This document shows positions 17,652 to 26,823 of a stretch of 64,000 bases of DNA, piece after piece. The position numbers and the translations under genes were made by a program. Positions within the stretch are counted from its first letter, which is position 1. The number at the start of each line of letters is the position of its first letter. The notes under the pieces are model-generated. The model was not told where the DNA came from. It did no database searches and saw nothing but the letters and a program-made list of their open reading frames with translations. This DNA is from JBGSKV01 sp041740975 (GTDB lineage: Bacteria; Bdellovibrionota_B; Oligoflexia; Oligoflexales; JALZUQ01): contig JBGSKV010000127.1 of assembly GCA_041740975.1 (NCBI GenBank), positions 1 to 64,000 on the forward strand, given 5' to 3'.

Positions 17652-19152
17652 CGTCTTGTAGCCAGTATCGCCAAGCTGGAAAAAAGTACCCGATACCAAC
17701 AGTGGTTGAGTCACTACCATTGATTTTTATGACATCGGTATCAGCAATTGGTCGTTTTGTTTCGGAATGATAGAATTCGACTTTCAAGTAGACATTTTGT
17801 GTCAAGAAAGCGACGTGCCGAATAGAGGCCTTTTGGACGATACGAGCAGTTGTGTTTGTGCCGTTCTCCCCCAGGTCGGCATGAAACGCCCCAGCCCCCA
17901 ATCCCAGTATAAAACTCGTTCCGCCCAAAGGGGTGTAGACCGTAAATCCCAAGTCGTATGTTGCCACCAAATACATAAAGTCTAATTCAAAATTGGACAA
18001 AGGCGAAGTCGGTGGGACTAGCGTTGAATTCACTTCGTAGGTTTGCCACGAAAAATCTAAAGACGGCGACAAAATAAAAGAATAGTCCCATATATTGTAA
18101 GCCGACGAATGACCGATGTTGGATAATGCCCAGCCCGTAATGAGCCTCGAAAATGTTTTGACTTGATCCGTAGATGTTCTGCTGTTTTCGTTAGGGTAAG
18201 TCTCGGAAAGGCTGCTGGTGCCTGTTGCGAAGGTGATGCTGTTTGGAAGCCAAGCGATCAGCTGTGCGGCGGTGTTCTTGGAGACTTTTTCAACTAGAGA
18301 AAGCTCGGCGTACTTTCCTTTTGGGACATAAGATTTGTTAGGTGAAAAGGTAAATACATCATTTTGACGCGGATCGTCTCGGAACAAGTCAATTTCTGTA
18401 AAGCTTACAATCCAATTTTTTTCGTCTTCGCCGACTTCCAAGACGACAAGGTGTGAGGCATTTGTTTCTTTGGCGAGTTTGAGCTTGAAAAAAGAGGTCA
18501 TCATGGCCGGATAAATGGGATTACGATGATCAATGTTTAGGTACTGAAAAATTTTCTTTGAGGATTGATAATTTGCAAAGGTGTCGCATTTTCTTGATAG
18601 GTGAGAGTTTGCCATCCATTGCCTAGCCACCAGATCAGAAAGCTTTTCATCAACAAATTTTGGTGGGGCGACAATGACTTTTTTGCAGAAATTCTTAGGT
18701 ATTTTCTTGCTGACGTTTTCAACGGTTATATTCAAATCTGGGCATTCAAAAGCGGCACCTGTGACAAGGTCCGTGATAAAAAAACTTGAAAAAACACCTG
18801 CGGCAACCATAGGATTACCGAGCAGGAGAAGAGAGGTGAATAGATTGCCGCCTAGAGAAGCGCCGTAACGATATTTACAGTCGATATCGATTTCTTTTAT
18901 CTTGGACTTACGACCAAGAGCATATCGAAAATTCTGGCGATTTTTTCGAGTGACTTCACCTACAAAAGGAGTGGTTCCCAAGAGGGGATCTTTTTTTTCA
19001 GAAGACGGAACCAAGATGGAAGCTCCGCGTGGCTCACTATCGAATGCCTGCAGCTGCTTCGTTCCTGCAATGGTGCCACATTGTATCGTTGCAAAAGTCA
19101 TAGTAAAAAGACAAATCCAACGAATGCAATGTTGTTGAAAATGCCTGATCAT
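17641..19152 (-). CDS. Lipoprotein with PEGA-like start and barrel-like C-terminus
   Basis: A 503-residue lipoprotein (lipobox TIQC). After the signal, FDSEPRGASILV and LGTTPFVGEV resemble a PEGA surface-layer-like repeat; two short hydrophobic stretches follow at about 105-135. The last 180 residues alternate as in a small outer-membrane beta-barrel and end with an aromatic residue. Function is unknown. Its ATG overlaps the stop of the upstream crotonase gene (ATGA), so translation is probably coupled. Confidence 0.75.
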   Translation of the reverse strand: MIRHFQQHCIRWICLFTMTFATIQCGTIAGTKQLQAFDSEPRGASILVPSSEKKDPLLGTTPFVGEVTRKNRQNFRYALGRKSKIKEIDIDCKYRYGASLGGNLFTSLLLLGNPMVAAGVFSSFFITDLVTGAAFECPDLNITVENVSKKIPKNFCKKVIVAPPKFVDEKLSDLVARQWMANSHLSRKCDTFANYQSSKKIFQYLNIDHRNPIYPAMMTSFFKLKLAKETNASHLVVLEVGEDEKNWIVSFTEIDLFRDDPRQNDVFTFSPNKSYVPKGKYAELSLVEKVSKNTAAQLIAWLPNSITFATGTSSLSETYPNENSRTSTDQVKTFSRLITGWALSNIGHSSAYNIWDYSFILSPSLDFSWQTYEVNSTLVPPTSPLSNFELDFMYLVATYDLGFTVYTPLGGTSFILGLGAGAFHADLGENGTNTTARIVQKASIRHVAFLTQNVYLKVEFYHSETKRPIADTDVIKINGSDSTTVGIGYFFPAWRYWLQDAIF

Positions 19153-19979
19153 TGAATGATGACACTCAGCACATCTGGTTTTTTAAGTGAGAGGACCCAG
19201 CTCGGTTTTTTCTTATGAAAGAAACATTGAAGTCCTAATTGCGCTTCAGGTCCCGAGCGAACGTCTGCAATGGCTTTTGCGGTTTCGTCACTTTGCCGCA
19301 GATCATCGTTTTGTAGTGTTTGAATTAATGCTTTAACTTTCATCTGAGCCTTGGGGCCGCCTTGTAAAAGTTGCTGCCATTCTGACGATAGTGTTTCGAT
19401 CGCAGTGGCCAGATCCGTACGAACTTCAGCAAGGCCCGCACGTAGGGCCTCGTCAGCTGACATAGTTTTTGCGCTCAGGGCATAGTGGTTCAGCGCGCCG
19501 TAGGTCATTCGCCTTTGCACATAAGGTAATATGACCGCCGGAATTAAACCGAGTCTGACTTCACTTAAACAAAATTTGGCATCGTCGTTGGCTATGACGA
19601 TATTGCAAGCGGCAGCTAAACCGACTCCGCCACCGTAGGCCGAACCTCGCACAAAAGCCATCGTCGGGAAGGGCGCTTGGACAATGGATTCATAAAGCAA
19701 TGTCAAATTTTTGGCTTCATTTAAATTTTCGGAGTTGCTGAGTTTTGCGGAATCCTGCATCCACTTTAAGTGCGCCCCGGCACAGAAATTTTTCCCTAAA
19801 CCGGCGATCAATAGACCGCGGCAGTTCTCGTTGCTATGTAGCGACTCGATTTCATGAGTAAGAGCTTTGATAAAATCACGATCGAGAGCATTGGCTTGAT
19901 CTGGTTTATTTAGTAAAACCAAGGCAACGAAGTTTGTAGAAGTTTCGTTCAGAGAGTTGATAAGTTCAAGTTTTTGCAT
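19149..19979 (-). CDS. Enoyl-CoA hydratase/isomerase (methylglutaconyl-CoA hydratase-like)
   Basis: A 276-residue crotonase. GKNFCAGAHLKWM supplies the oxyanion-hole region and RGSAYGGGVGLAAACNI the second; LSEVRLGLIPAVI follows as in hydratases. The FCAGAxLxWM signature is typical of methylglutaconyl-CoA hydratase (LiuC) of leucine breakdown, but no other leucine genes are nearby, so the exact substrate is open. It starts at ATG with only a weak ribosome site and overlaps the downstream lipoprotein gene by four bases. Confidence 0.88.
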   Translation of the reverse strand: MQKLELINSLNETSTNFVALVLLNKPDQANALDRDFIKALTHEIESLHSNENCRGLLIAGLGKNFCAGAHLKWMQDSAKLSNSENLNEAKNLTLLYESIVQAPFPTMAFVRGSAYGGGVGLAAACNIVIANDDAKFCLSEVRLGLIPAVILPYVQRRMTYGALNHYALSAKTMSADEALRAGLAEVRTDLATAIETLSSEWQQLLQGGPKAQMKVKALIQTLQNDDLRQSDETAKAIADVRSGPEAQLGLQCFFHKKKPSWVLSLKKPDVLSVIIQ

Positions 19980-20056
19980 ATGTTTTCACTTACCCTCTGC
20001 CAGTCTTGTGCTTATACGATAGGATGGGCTTGCGAAAAAATCAAGGAAGCACTCGT

Positions 20057-20764
20057 ATGCGTTCCCCGGTTGATAAGGTTCAATGGACAGACCTCGACAA
20101 AGAGTCGAGAGTCTTTGCGGACAAGCGAATTGATGCTGGATTTTGGGGCACAAACTTCAATGTCGATCAAACACATGCGTTTTATCATCTGAATCAAACA
20201 CACAGTACAAAGATCGTCGCACTTGATGATAGCTATATCGACGAGGTCCGTCCCGAGGGTGATGGAATTTACACGCGTGAGCCTGATAAAATCATTGCCG
20301 TTAAAACAGCCGATTGTTTACCTGTTTTATTGGCCGATCCAGAAGATAGGATAGTCATGGCGGTGCATGCGGGATGGCGAGGACTTGCAGGTGGAATAGT
20401 TGCCAACGCGTTGTCAAAATTTGCTGAACTCGGTGCCAATATGGAAAAGCTTCAGGTATGCTTGGGACCTTGCATAAGTTCTCCCGCTTTTGAAGTGGGT
20501 CGTGAAGTGATTGATGCATTCGAAAGTAGCCCATATACATTGCCAGACGACGAGTTTTTTAGATGTTTTAGCAAAGGGAAAGAAGATCGTTGGCATTTTG
20601 ATCTTGCTTTGTATGCCGTGCAACAGTGCATAGCTCGTGCCGTTTTGCCGCAGAATATTAGAGTTTTTCGCCACTGTACGTTTCAGGAGGCGACGCGATG
20701 GTCAAGTTACCGTCGTGAAAAACAAACCAGCCGAAACTGGTCGTGGATTACCTTTAAGAGTTGA
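20057..20764 (+). CDS. pgeF: Purine nucleoside phosphorylase / laccase-domain protein PgeF (YfiH)
   Basis: A 235-residue YfiH-family protein. The conserved metal-binding set is present: HLNQTHS, VKTADCLPVLL, AVHAGWRGLAGG, LGPCISSPAFEV and a C-terminal HCTF...SSYRREKQT. Family members have been described as purine nucleoside phosphorylases and as editing enzymes that remove misincorporated L-Ser from peptidoglycan precursors. ATG 20057 follows AAGGAAG; the longer frame from GTG 20006 has no ribosome site. The next gene starts 6 bases after the stop. Confidence 0.92.
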   Translation: MRSPVDKVQWTDLDKESRVFADKRIDAGFWGTNFNVDQTHAFYHLNQTHSTKIVALDDSYIDEVRPEGDGIYTREPDKIIAVKTADCLPVLLADPEDRIVMAVHAGWRGLAGGIVANALSKFAELGANMEKLQVCLGPCISSPAFEVGREVIDAFESSPYTLPDDEFFRCFSKGKEDRWHFDLALYAVQQCIARAVLPQNIRVFRHCTFQEATRWSSYRREKQTSRNWSWITFKS

Positions 20765-20770
20765 GATGCT

Positions 20771-21601
20771 ATGACGACGGAAAATAAAGTAGCTCAAGTG
20801 AAAAGACCTTCGCCGAATAATATATTGCCAATTATTGTCAGCGTGCCGCATTGTGGGACCCTGTTCCCGGAAGAGCTAAAATCATCCTTTCATAGCGAGT
20901 TTTTATCTCAGCCCAAAGATACGGATTGGTTTGTCCATGACCTCTATGATTTCGTAGTAGATATGGGCATCACGCTAGTGAGTGCCCGGTACAGCCGTTA
21001 CGTTATTGATCTCAATCGATCTTTTGAACAGATCAATCTATACTCAGATGAACGGCGCCAAACAGACCTTTGTCCGATTTACACATTCGCCGGAGAGCCT
21101 TTATATAAGTTGGACAAAGACATTTCTCAGATTGAAATTAAGCGCAGACTCGCAGCATATTATTGGCCGTATCATGAAGTCCTGGATCGAGAAATGAAGG
21201 TTCATCTCAACTCTCAAGGACGAGTTCTTTTGTTCGACGCACATTCTATCGCGCGATGCGTTCCCGAGATTCGCAATGAGCCATTTCCAGATGTGATCTT
21301 AGGTGATAATTACGGCAAAACTTGTGCGCCGGAGTTAACTGAAAAGGCCCAACATATTCTGACGCTCAGTCCGCTCGACAACGCCCACAACGAACCCTTT
21401 CGTGGAGGGCAGATCACAAGGTATTGGGGGCGACCTCAGGAAAATCGCCACGCTTTGCAGCTTGAGATGTCGCAAGATCTCTATATGGATACGAATACTG
21501 TAAAATTTAATCCGGCCAAAGCTGACCGAGTTCGTGACACGCTGACGAGGTTGTTGGAAGGTCTCCATGAAACGCTCATGCGTTTAGAAACTGTGACTTG
21601 A
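20771..21601 (+). CDS. N-formylglutamate amidohydrolase family protein (HutG-like)
   Basis: A 276-residue protein with the family pattern: SVPHCGTLFPEEL (metal-binding His), DTDWFVHDLYDF, RYVIDLNRS, FDAHSIARCVPEI and QLEMSQDLYMD. HutG hydrolyses N-formyl-L-glutamate in histidine degradation. No hutH, hutU or hutI gene lies in the window, so another N-acyl amino acid could be the substrate. It sits between pgeF (6 bases) and an AroB-like gene (1 base) in a tight operon. Confidence 0.88.
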   Translation: MTTENKVAQVKRPSPNNILPIIVSVPHCGTLFPEELKSSFHSEFLSQPKDTDWFVHDLYDFVVDMGITLVSARYSRYVIDLNRSFEQINLYSDERRQTDLCPIYTFAGEPLYKLDKDISQIEIKRRLAAYYWPYHEVLDREMKVHLNSQGRVLLFDAHSIARCVPEIRNEPFPDVILGDNYGKTCAPELTEKAQHILTLSPLDNAHNEPFRGGQITRYWGRPQENRHALQLEMSQDLYMDTNTVKFNPAKADRVRDTLTRLLEGLHETLMRLETVT

Positions 21602-21602
21602 C

Positions 21603-22931
21603 ATGGCCTTACGGGAGATTGCGATCGACTGGCGAGGACAGAATCCCGCGTCTCACGCGAAGAACTGGTTCACTTGGAAGGACCAAAATGAATTTGTTTG
21701 TCATCCAACTGAAAAGAGCCTCAACTGGCCACATGGCACAATCGATATTTTGCACAAAGCTTGCGAGCTAAAATTAAGCCGAGAAACCGGTTGGATCGCA
21801 CCGAACCTAGCAGCTTTCCAAAAAGCGGCTCAAGTTTTTAAACGTGGGGTTTTACTTAATTCTGAAGAACCATTTCGTGGTTCGGGAGATTATTTAATAA
21901 GAGAATGTCAAAAGCCTGAATTAGACGTTCTCTTACTGAGATCAAGTTGCGTTATTTTGGACCGCAATGTCTTTCAAAGTTGGCCGGAGCTTTTCCCGGC
22001 CGACGTGACTAAGCATTGTATTCTAGTCGACGTCCATGAGAAGACGAAAGATCTAGATGCTGTGGCGAAAATCGTTTCAAATCCAATATTTAAGAATGCA
22101 GACGTTTGCTGCATCATCGGTGGAGGTGTATTAGGTGACATCGCGAGTTTTGCAGCAGCGCTGGAGCGCAAAACGTTTTCGTTTGTACCGACGACTTTAG
22201 TCAGCATGATCGATTCCAGCGTTGGCGGTAAAACCGGCGTCAACCTTTCGCCTTTCGGAAAAAACTTGGTTGGGCTATTCGCGTTTCCGTCCGCTGTTTA
22301 TATTTACCCTGAGTTTTTAGGGACCCTACCGGATAGGGAGTGGCGAGCAGGGCAGTTTGAGGCTTTAAAACATGCGGTTTTGACAGGCGATAGAAAATTG
22401 TTCTACGCTGTTGACAATCTTTCAAAGCAGAATTTGATAACGTGGCAGATGTTGGCGGACCTCATTCGAGTGAAAGCGGATATCATCCAGCAGGATCCGT
22501 ATGATCTAGGCGTCCGATCAACTTTGAACCTCGGACATACGTTTGGTCACGCGTTGGAAGCGTATGCATTGGAAAAAAATATGGAAATGAGACACGGTGA
22601 AGCCGTCGGCATAGGTCTGATGTTTGCATTGAAGTTAAGCCAGGATTTGAATCTACTTAGAGACTATAGTGTACTGACCTGTTTTGAAGAGTCGCGTTGT
22701 TGGCAAAACCTGATTCCTGTATGGCGGTCCATAATTTCATCATCAGATGCCTCAGAATTTGCAAATGACTTGGTTCGCTTCCTGTCGAACGATAAAAAAA
22801 ATGATCCGATCCATGAATCGCGTTGGATCCTCCCCTCAGGGTGGGGCTTGCTTGCCGGCTCAGATCCGCATCACTTTGTGACAGTAAAGAATGAGCAGAT
22901 CCTTAAGACCCTTGCCAGATTGATCTGTTAG
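21603..22931 (+). CDS. 3-dehydroquinate synthase-like protein with N-terminal extension
   Basis: A 442-residue protein whose C-terminal two-thirds is dehydroquinate synthase (AroB), the NAD-dependent second step of the shikimate pathway. Present are GGGVLGDIASF (173-183), VPTTLVSMIDSSVGGKTGVN (195-214) and likely zinc ligands E253, H312/H316 in GHTFGHALE and H331 in HGEAVGIG. Usual AroB proteins are about 360 residues. Here the nucleotide-binding loop starts about 70 residues later than normal, and the N-terminal region lacks the usual substrate-side motifs. It may be a paralogue with altered function. Confidence 0.85.
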   Translation: MALREIAIDWRGQNPASHAKNWFTWKDQNEFVCHPTEKSLNWPHGTIDILHKACELKLSRETGWIAPNLAAFQKAAQVFKRGVLLNSEEPFRGSGDYLIRECQKPELDVLLLRSSCVILDRNVFQSWPELFPADVTKHCILVDVHEKTKDLDAVAKIVSNPIFKNADVCCIIGGGVLGDIASFAAALERKTFSFVPTTLVSMIDSSVGGKTGVNLSPFGKNLVGLFAFPSAVYIYPEFLGTLPDREWRAGQFEALKHAVLTGDRKLFYAVDNLSKQNLITWQMLADLIRVKADIIQQDPYDLGVRSTLNLGHTFGHALEAYALEKNMEMRHGEAVGIGLMFALKLSQDLNLLRDYSVLTCFEESRCWQNLIPVWRSIISSSDASEFANDLVRFLSNDKKNDPIHESRWILPSGWGLLAGSDPHHFVTVKNEQILKTLARLIC

Positions 22932-23023
22932 ACGGACCCTCGAAAACGCTTGCCAACCTCGCTTTCTTTCGCATACAAGACCATCAGGAAAATCTAAAAA
23001 ATTGAATAATGTGGAGTCTAACG

Positions 23024-23515
23024 ATGATGTCTCGAATGATTATCGTCTTATTTTCGGCAAGTTTGGCTTATACGGCACAAGCGCAGTCAGAATTTCGTCC
23101 GTTGGCCATGGATGCACTTAGCCAAATTCGCACTGACTTATTGAATTGTGGATTATCAATCCAGCCCTTCACACCTCTTAATCCAAATGATTCGCGGCGT
23201 GCTATTATCGTCGCTCGCAATGGTCGGAATCTCGCGTGGTACGGTGAAACCGGAAGTTTCGTCTCCAGCGCCCATGAGTTTCGCGATTTTGTAACAAATG
23301 GGTTCGTTCATCGCATCACCTACACGAATAGTGGTATCCGTTTTCAGACGCCTACTCGCGGTACGGTCGCAGCAATTAGTACCTATATGTACGGTCTGCA
23401 GCGAGTTTATAACTTTCGTTGTTTGGGTGGCTACGTTCCGGGAATCAACGAACTCAAAAACTGCATCTACTACGACTTTATGCAGCCAGTTGTGCAGCAA
23501 TTGTGCAGCGCTTAG
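23024..23515 (+). CDS. Secreted protein of unknown function
   Basis: The chosen ATG (GTGGAG just upstream) gives 163 residues: a signal peptide ending near YTAQAQS, then a mature domain of about 140 residues. Four cysteines (CGLS, FRCLGG, NCIYY, LCSA) suggest two disulfides in the periplasm. No family is recognised. Two in-frame starts lie within a few codons. Confidence 0.75.
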   Translation: MMSRMIIVLFSASLAYTAQAQSEFRPLAMDALSQIRTDLLNCGLSIQPFTPLNPNDSRRAIIVARNGRNLAWYGETGSFVSSAHEFRDFVTNGFVHRITYTNSGIRFQTPTRGTVAAISTYMYGLQRVYNFRCLGGYVPGINELKNCIYYDFMQPVVQQLCSA

Positions 23516-23543
23516 GCGCAACCAATTGATAGTGCGAAATGGA

Positions 23544-23571
23544 TTGGACTTTGGCCTAATTGCCTTATAAT
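23544..23571 (+). promoter_or_regulatory. Predicted sigma-70-type promoter of the aminotransferase gene
   Basis: TTGGAC at 23544-23549 and a perfect TATAAT at 23566-23571 are 16 bases apart, 39 bases before the start codon of the class III aminotransferase. Confidence 0.6.
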
Positions 23572-23610
23572 GATTGATGTAATTCACATTTTGGCCAGAT
23601 TAGGTGGAGT

Positions 23611-25092
23611 ATGCAATCACAAGATAAATTGGAATATATTCGTGGACGTGTCGGTGCAAGACAGACGACAGGCCTAACGAATGAGGTCCTATCCGAATTT
23701 TTGAAGTCAGACAAAAGTCTAACGATGGCCATCGATCTTGGTTATTCGCAGTTTCAAGAGCTTGAAAAGAATTATGCCTCGGATTTGAAGCAATCGGAAC
23801 GGGTGCTGATAGAAAATCTCCAAGAAGGCTACATCAATTTTTATCCGAAAGATCAAACGAATCCCTACGTCACGCTTGCGGCCAAAGGTCCTTGGATCGT
23901 GACCACGCACGGATCTGTTTTGCACGATTCTGGTGGGTATGGCATGTTGGGTCTGGGTCACAGTCCCGATTTTATTTTGCAAACTATGGCGAAGCCACAC
24001 GTGATGGCCAACGTGATGACTGCAAACTTTAGCCAGAAGAAATTATACGAACTTCTTCGAAAAGAAATTGGTCACAACCGAAAAGACAGACCATTTGCCA
24101 AGTTTATATGTGTCAATAGTGGATCTGAATCCGTAACGGTCGCGACTCGGATTTCCGATATTCACGCAAAAAAAATGACCGATCCATCGGGTCCGCATGC
24201 CGGCAAAAAAATAATGTTTCTGGTCATGAAAGGTGGCTTTCATGGTCGCACCGAGCGACCTGCACAGGCATCGGATTCTTCGCAAAAAAACTATCAGGTT
24301 TTGGCTAGCTTTCGTGACCACAAGCATGCTCATGCCATTGCCCCTAATGATATTGGTGAGCTTAAAAAGGCTTATGAATGGGCAGCGACTGAAAATGTTT
24401 ATTTCGAAATGGCGTTTGTCGAACCAGTGATGGGTGAAGGCAATCCAGGTATGGCGATGACCCGAGCCTACTATGACGAATTGCGTAAAATTACAAAGAG
24501 TAACGATACATTGCTTCTCGTCGACTCTATACAAGCGGGTTTGCGCGCGACCGGTCATTTGAGTATCTGTGACTATCCTGGCTTTGAAACCTGCACACCC
24601 CCGGATATGGAAACTTATTCAAAAGCGATCAATGCAGGTCAGTTCCCGTTGTCCATTGTCGCTGTCACACAATCGTCGGCTGATATGTATGTTCGGGGTG
24701 TTTACGGCAATACGATGACGACCAACCCTAGGGCACTGGAAGTTGCGTGTGCTGTTCTCAATTCGATTACTCCGGAGATGAGAAGAAACATTGTCGAGCG
24801 CGGCCATGAGTTTGTCGACAAATTGAGTGCTCTCAAAAAAGAGTTTCCAGAATATGTGGTTGGAGTTCAGGGCACAGGCCTATTGTGTTCAATCGAGCTC
24901 AACAGCAAAACTCATAAGGTCATTGGCCATGATCAAGTTGAAGAATACATGCGTAAGCGTGGAATCGGCGTGATTCATGGGGGGCAAAACGCTTTGCGCC
25001 TGACTCCGCATTTTCAAATTACTTCGCGAGAAGTCGATCTGGTTATAGACGCCATTCGCGATGCCTTAAAAAATGGCCCTCGTTGTAACTAA
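23611..25092 (+). CDS. Class III PLP-dependent aminotransferase
   Basis: A 493-residue fold-type I enzyme. Cofactor motifs include NSGSESVTVATRI (phosphate binding), KGGFHGRT, the LLLVDSIQAGLRATG aspartate region and the Schiff-base lysine in TYSKAINAGQFPLS; YGNTMTTNPRA supplies the partner-subunit threonine. Family members include acetylornithine, GABA and lysine aminotransferases. The AINAGQFPLS variant around the lysine is unusual, so I do not name a substrate. The start follows GGTGGAGT. The neighbouring genes do not suggest a pathway. Confidence 0.9.
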   Translation: MQSQDKLEYIRGRVGARQTTGLTNEVLSEFLKSDKSLTMAIDLGYSQFQELEKNYASDLKQSERVLIENLQEGYINFYPKDQTNPYVTLAAKGPWIVTTHGSVLHDSGGYGMLGLGHSPDFILQTMAKPHVMANVMTANFSQKKLYELLRKEIGHNRKDRPFAKFICVNSGSESVTVATRISDIHAKKMTDPSGPHAGKKIMFLVMKGGFHGRTERPAQASDSSQKNYQVLASFRDHKHAHAIAPNDIGELKKAYEWAATENVYFEMAFVEPVMGEGNPGMAMTRAYYDELRKITKSNDTLLLVDSIQAGLRATGHLSICDYPGFETCTPPDMETYSKAINAGQFPLSIVAVTQSSADMYVRGVYGNTMTTNPRALEVACAVLNSITPEMRRNIVERGHEFVDKLSALKKEFPEYVVGVQGTGLLCSIELNSKTHKVIGHDQVEEYMRKRGIGVIHGGQNALRLTPHFQITSREVDLVIDAIRDALKNGPRCN

Positions 25093-25243
25093 AAAATTTT
25101 GATTTTGTCGGAAATCCCACATGCCGCTTGCCGTTCAAGGGGTGGGCGGTATCTATGCAAAGTAGCTCCTAAGGTCTTGGTACGCTTAGCACCAAACTTA
25201 TGCCACAATATCCCTTACCTAATTTATCCTTTGGAGGTTTCAG

Positions 25244-25828
25244 ATGAATCGTTTGGTCATTGGCGTTCTCGCTCTTATGTTGTCTTCGGTTTCTTTTGGT
25301 GTGGATGTTGACCTTGCGGCGAGCAAAGTCAAATGGATGGGCTCAAAGGCAGTTGGCAGCCACAACGGCACTGTTGCTTTGAAATCTGGGACTGTTTCAT
25401 TTGACAAAGCTAATACACTTAATGGCGGAACATTCGTTATCGACATGAATGCCATTGTGAATGAAGATCTCACAGATGCATCGTACAATAAAAAATTAGT
25501 TGACCACCTTAAAAGTGCCGACTTTTTTGACGTGGCCAAATACCCAACTGCAACTTTTACTATTAAGTCTGTAAAAAAAGGCAAAGCTTCTAATTCTTGG
25601 GATGTAACAGGCGATATGAAGATTAAGGATGTAACCAAAACGATTACAATCCCCGTTACTGTCACAAACGCTGGCAAAGCTAAGCTTGCGGTAGCAAAGT
25701 TCGATATCGATAGAACGCATTGGAACGTCAAATATAATTCGGCCAAGTTTTTTGATATTAAGAAACTCAAGGATAAAATTATCAACGACAAGATCACTTT
25801 AGAACTGTCAGTTAAAACCAAAGCTTAA
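25244..25828 (+). CDS. YceI-family periplasmic protein
   Basis: A 194-residue YceI-like lipocalin-fold protein that binds isoprenoid-type lipids. A signal peptide ends near SVSFGVDV; then VKWMGSKAVGSHNGTV, FVIDMNAIV, HLKSADFFDVAKYPTATF and DMKIKDVTKTITIPV mark the family. GGAGG lies well placed before ATG. It ends on TTAA, where its TAA shares bases with the stop of the convergent lipoprotein gene. Confidence 0.93.
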   Translation: MNRLVIGVLALMLSSVSFGVDVDLAASKVKWMGSKAVGSHNGTVALKSGTVSFDKANTLNGGTFVIDMNAIVNEDLTDASYNKKLVDHLKSADFFDVAKYPTATFTIKSVKKGKASNSWDVTGDMKIKDVTKTITIPVTVTNAGKAKLAVAKFDIDRTHWNVKYNSAKFFDIKKLKDKIINDKITLELSVKTKA

Positions 25829-26169
25829 TTTTTATCTGATGGATTCTCGTAGAAAACATAGCTGGTAGAAAAATCGCTGATTTCAAAATATGTTTTCTTT
25901 TCGTTTGGGCCTTGGCTGTAATCAAAATCGGTGTCCATGACACCATAACCAAATCGGTACGGTCGGATTTCTTTGTCGGTCGTACCGGTCGCGGTACTCA
26001 GCTTGTCGATATGTATAAATCGATACATGACTTTTCCTTCATCAATCACATCTAAAACCCCATTTGTACCCGTCCAATTTTGAACGCCCCGGAAAAATTT
26101 ATTCTGAGTTTCTTGGGTGCAGCCGACCAAACCCAGGGTTAAAAAAGCGGTCATAACTAGGATTTTCAT
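25825..26169 (-). CDS. Small lipoprotein
   Basis: A 114-residue lipoprotein (lipobox LVGC). The mature part is hydrophilic, with several aromatic residues and no recognised domain. Its ribosome site AGGAGG is the 3' arm of a strong hairpin that also looks like the terminator of the bactofilin transcript, so expression may depend on hairpin state. Its stop codon overlaps that of yceI. Confidence 0.8.
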   Translation of the reverse strand: MKILVMTAFLTLGLVGCTQETQNKFFRGVQNWTGTNGVLDVIDEGKVMYRFIHIDKLSTATGTTDKEIRPYRFGYGVMDTDFDYSQGPNEKKTYFEISDFSTSYVFYENPSDKN

Positions 26170-26199
26170 AAAAAAAACCTCCTGTTGAAAGGAGGTTTT
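26170..26199 (-). terminator. Terminator hairpin that also holds the ribosome site of the next gene
   Basis: On the minus strand a perfect 10-bp stem (26190-26199 with 26174-26183, loop TTCAAC) is followed by eight T, a standard rho-independent terminator. The 3' arm is AGGAGG, the Shine-Dalgarno of the small lipoprotein, and the T-run is the spacer to its ATG at 26169. It lies 42-71 bases past the bactofilin stop. Confidence 0.8.
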
Positions 26200-26240
26200 A
26201 TCAAATAAACGGCAATGTTGTCAGTTAATCCTGCAGGTAC

Positions 26241-26669
26241 TTAAGATACTTTAGAAACATCGTCTCCATGGTTCAAGACGAGCGATGCGCGCTTATCTTG
26301 TCCCGTCATGATCGTTGTTCCATTGAACTGTGCGCCTTCTGCAATGACTAAGGATGGTGAAGAGATCTCACCAGTAAAGTAACAGTTAGGTGCTAAAGCT
26401 ACGCGACCACTTGACGTCACAGAGCCTTCGACTTTGCCATGAATGACAACTTCTTCTGCTTTGATGGTACCGTTCACGACAGCAGACTCTTCGATTACGA
26501 GTAAGCCTTCCGAAACAATTTCGCCTTCGATCTCTCCGGCGATACGGCTTGAACCGCGACAATGCAACTTTCCGCTAAAATGGCAGCCGCTAGTGATTAT
26601 GGTGACAGCACCGTGATGTGGATTTTTCTTATCAGCTTTGATGACAGCAGTTTTCTTATCGCCAAACAA
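26241..26669 (-). CDS. Bactofilin
   Basis: A 142-residue polymerising cytoskeletal protein. The central beta-helix repeats are clear: FSGKLHCRGSSRIAGEIEG, LLVIEESAVVNGTIKAEEV and VIHGKVEGSVTSSGRVALAP. N- and C-terminal tails are short and polar. Bactofilins assemble without nucleotide and organise cell-wall synthesis or chromosome anchoring. The start is TTG with a strong GGGAGG site. A terminator lies downstream. Confidence 0.93.
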   Translation of the reverse strand: MFGDKKTAVIKADKKNPHHGAVTIITSGCHFSGKLHCRGSSRIAGEIEGEIVSEGLLVIEESAVVNGTIKAEEVVIHGKVEGSVTSSGRVALAPNCYFTGEISSPSLVIAEGAQFNGTTIMTGQDKRASLVLNHGDDVSKVS

Positions 26670-26823
26670 AACGCACCTCCCTATACCATCTGGATCTTTC
26701 CTATTAGATTACAATGATCTAGATGAAAAAGCACTAGAAGCAACTCAATTTTTATGAAATAGAGGCCACCACCCGGTGTATGCGTTCCCAGGCGTGTTTG
26801 AGGCAACTGAAATCGCCAAAAGA

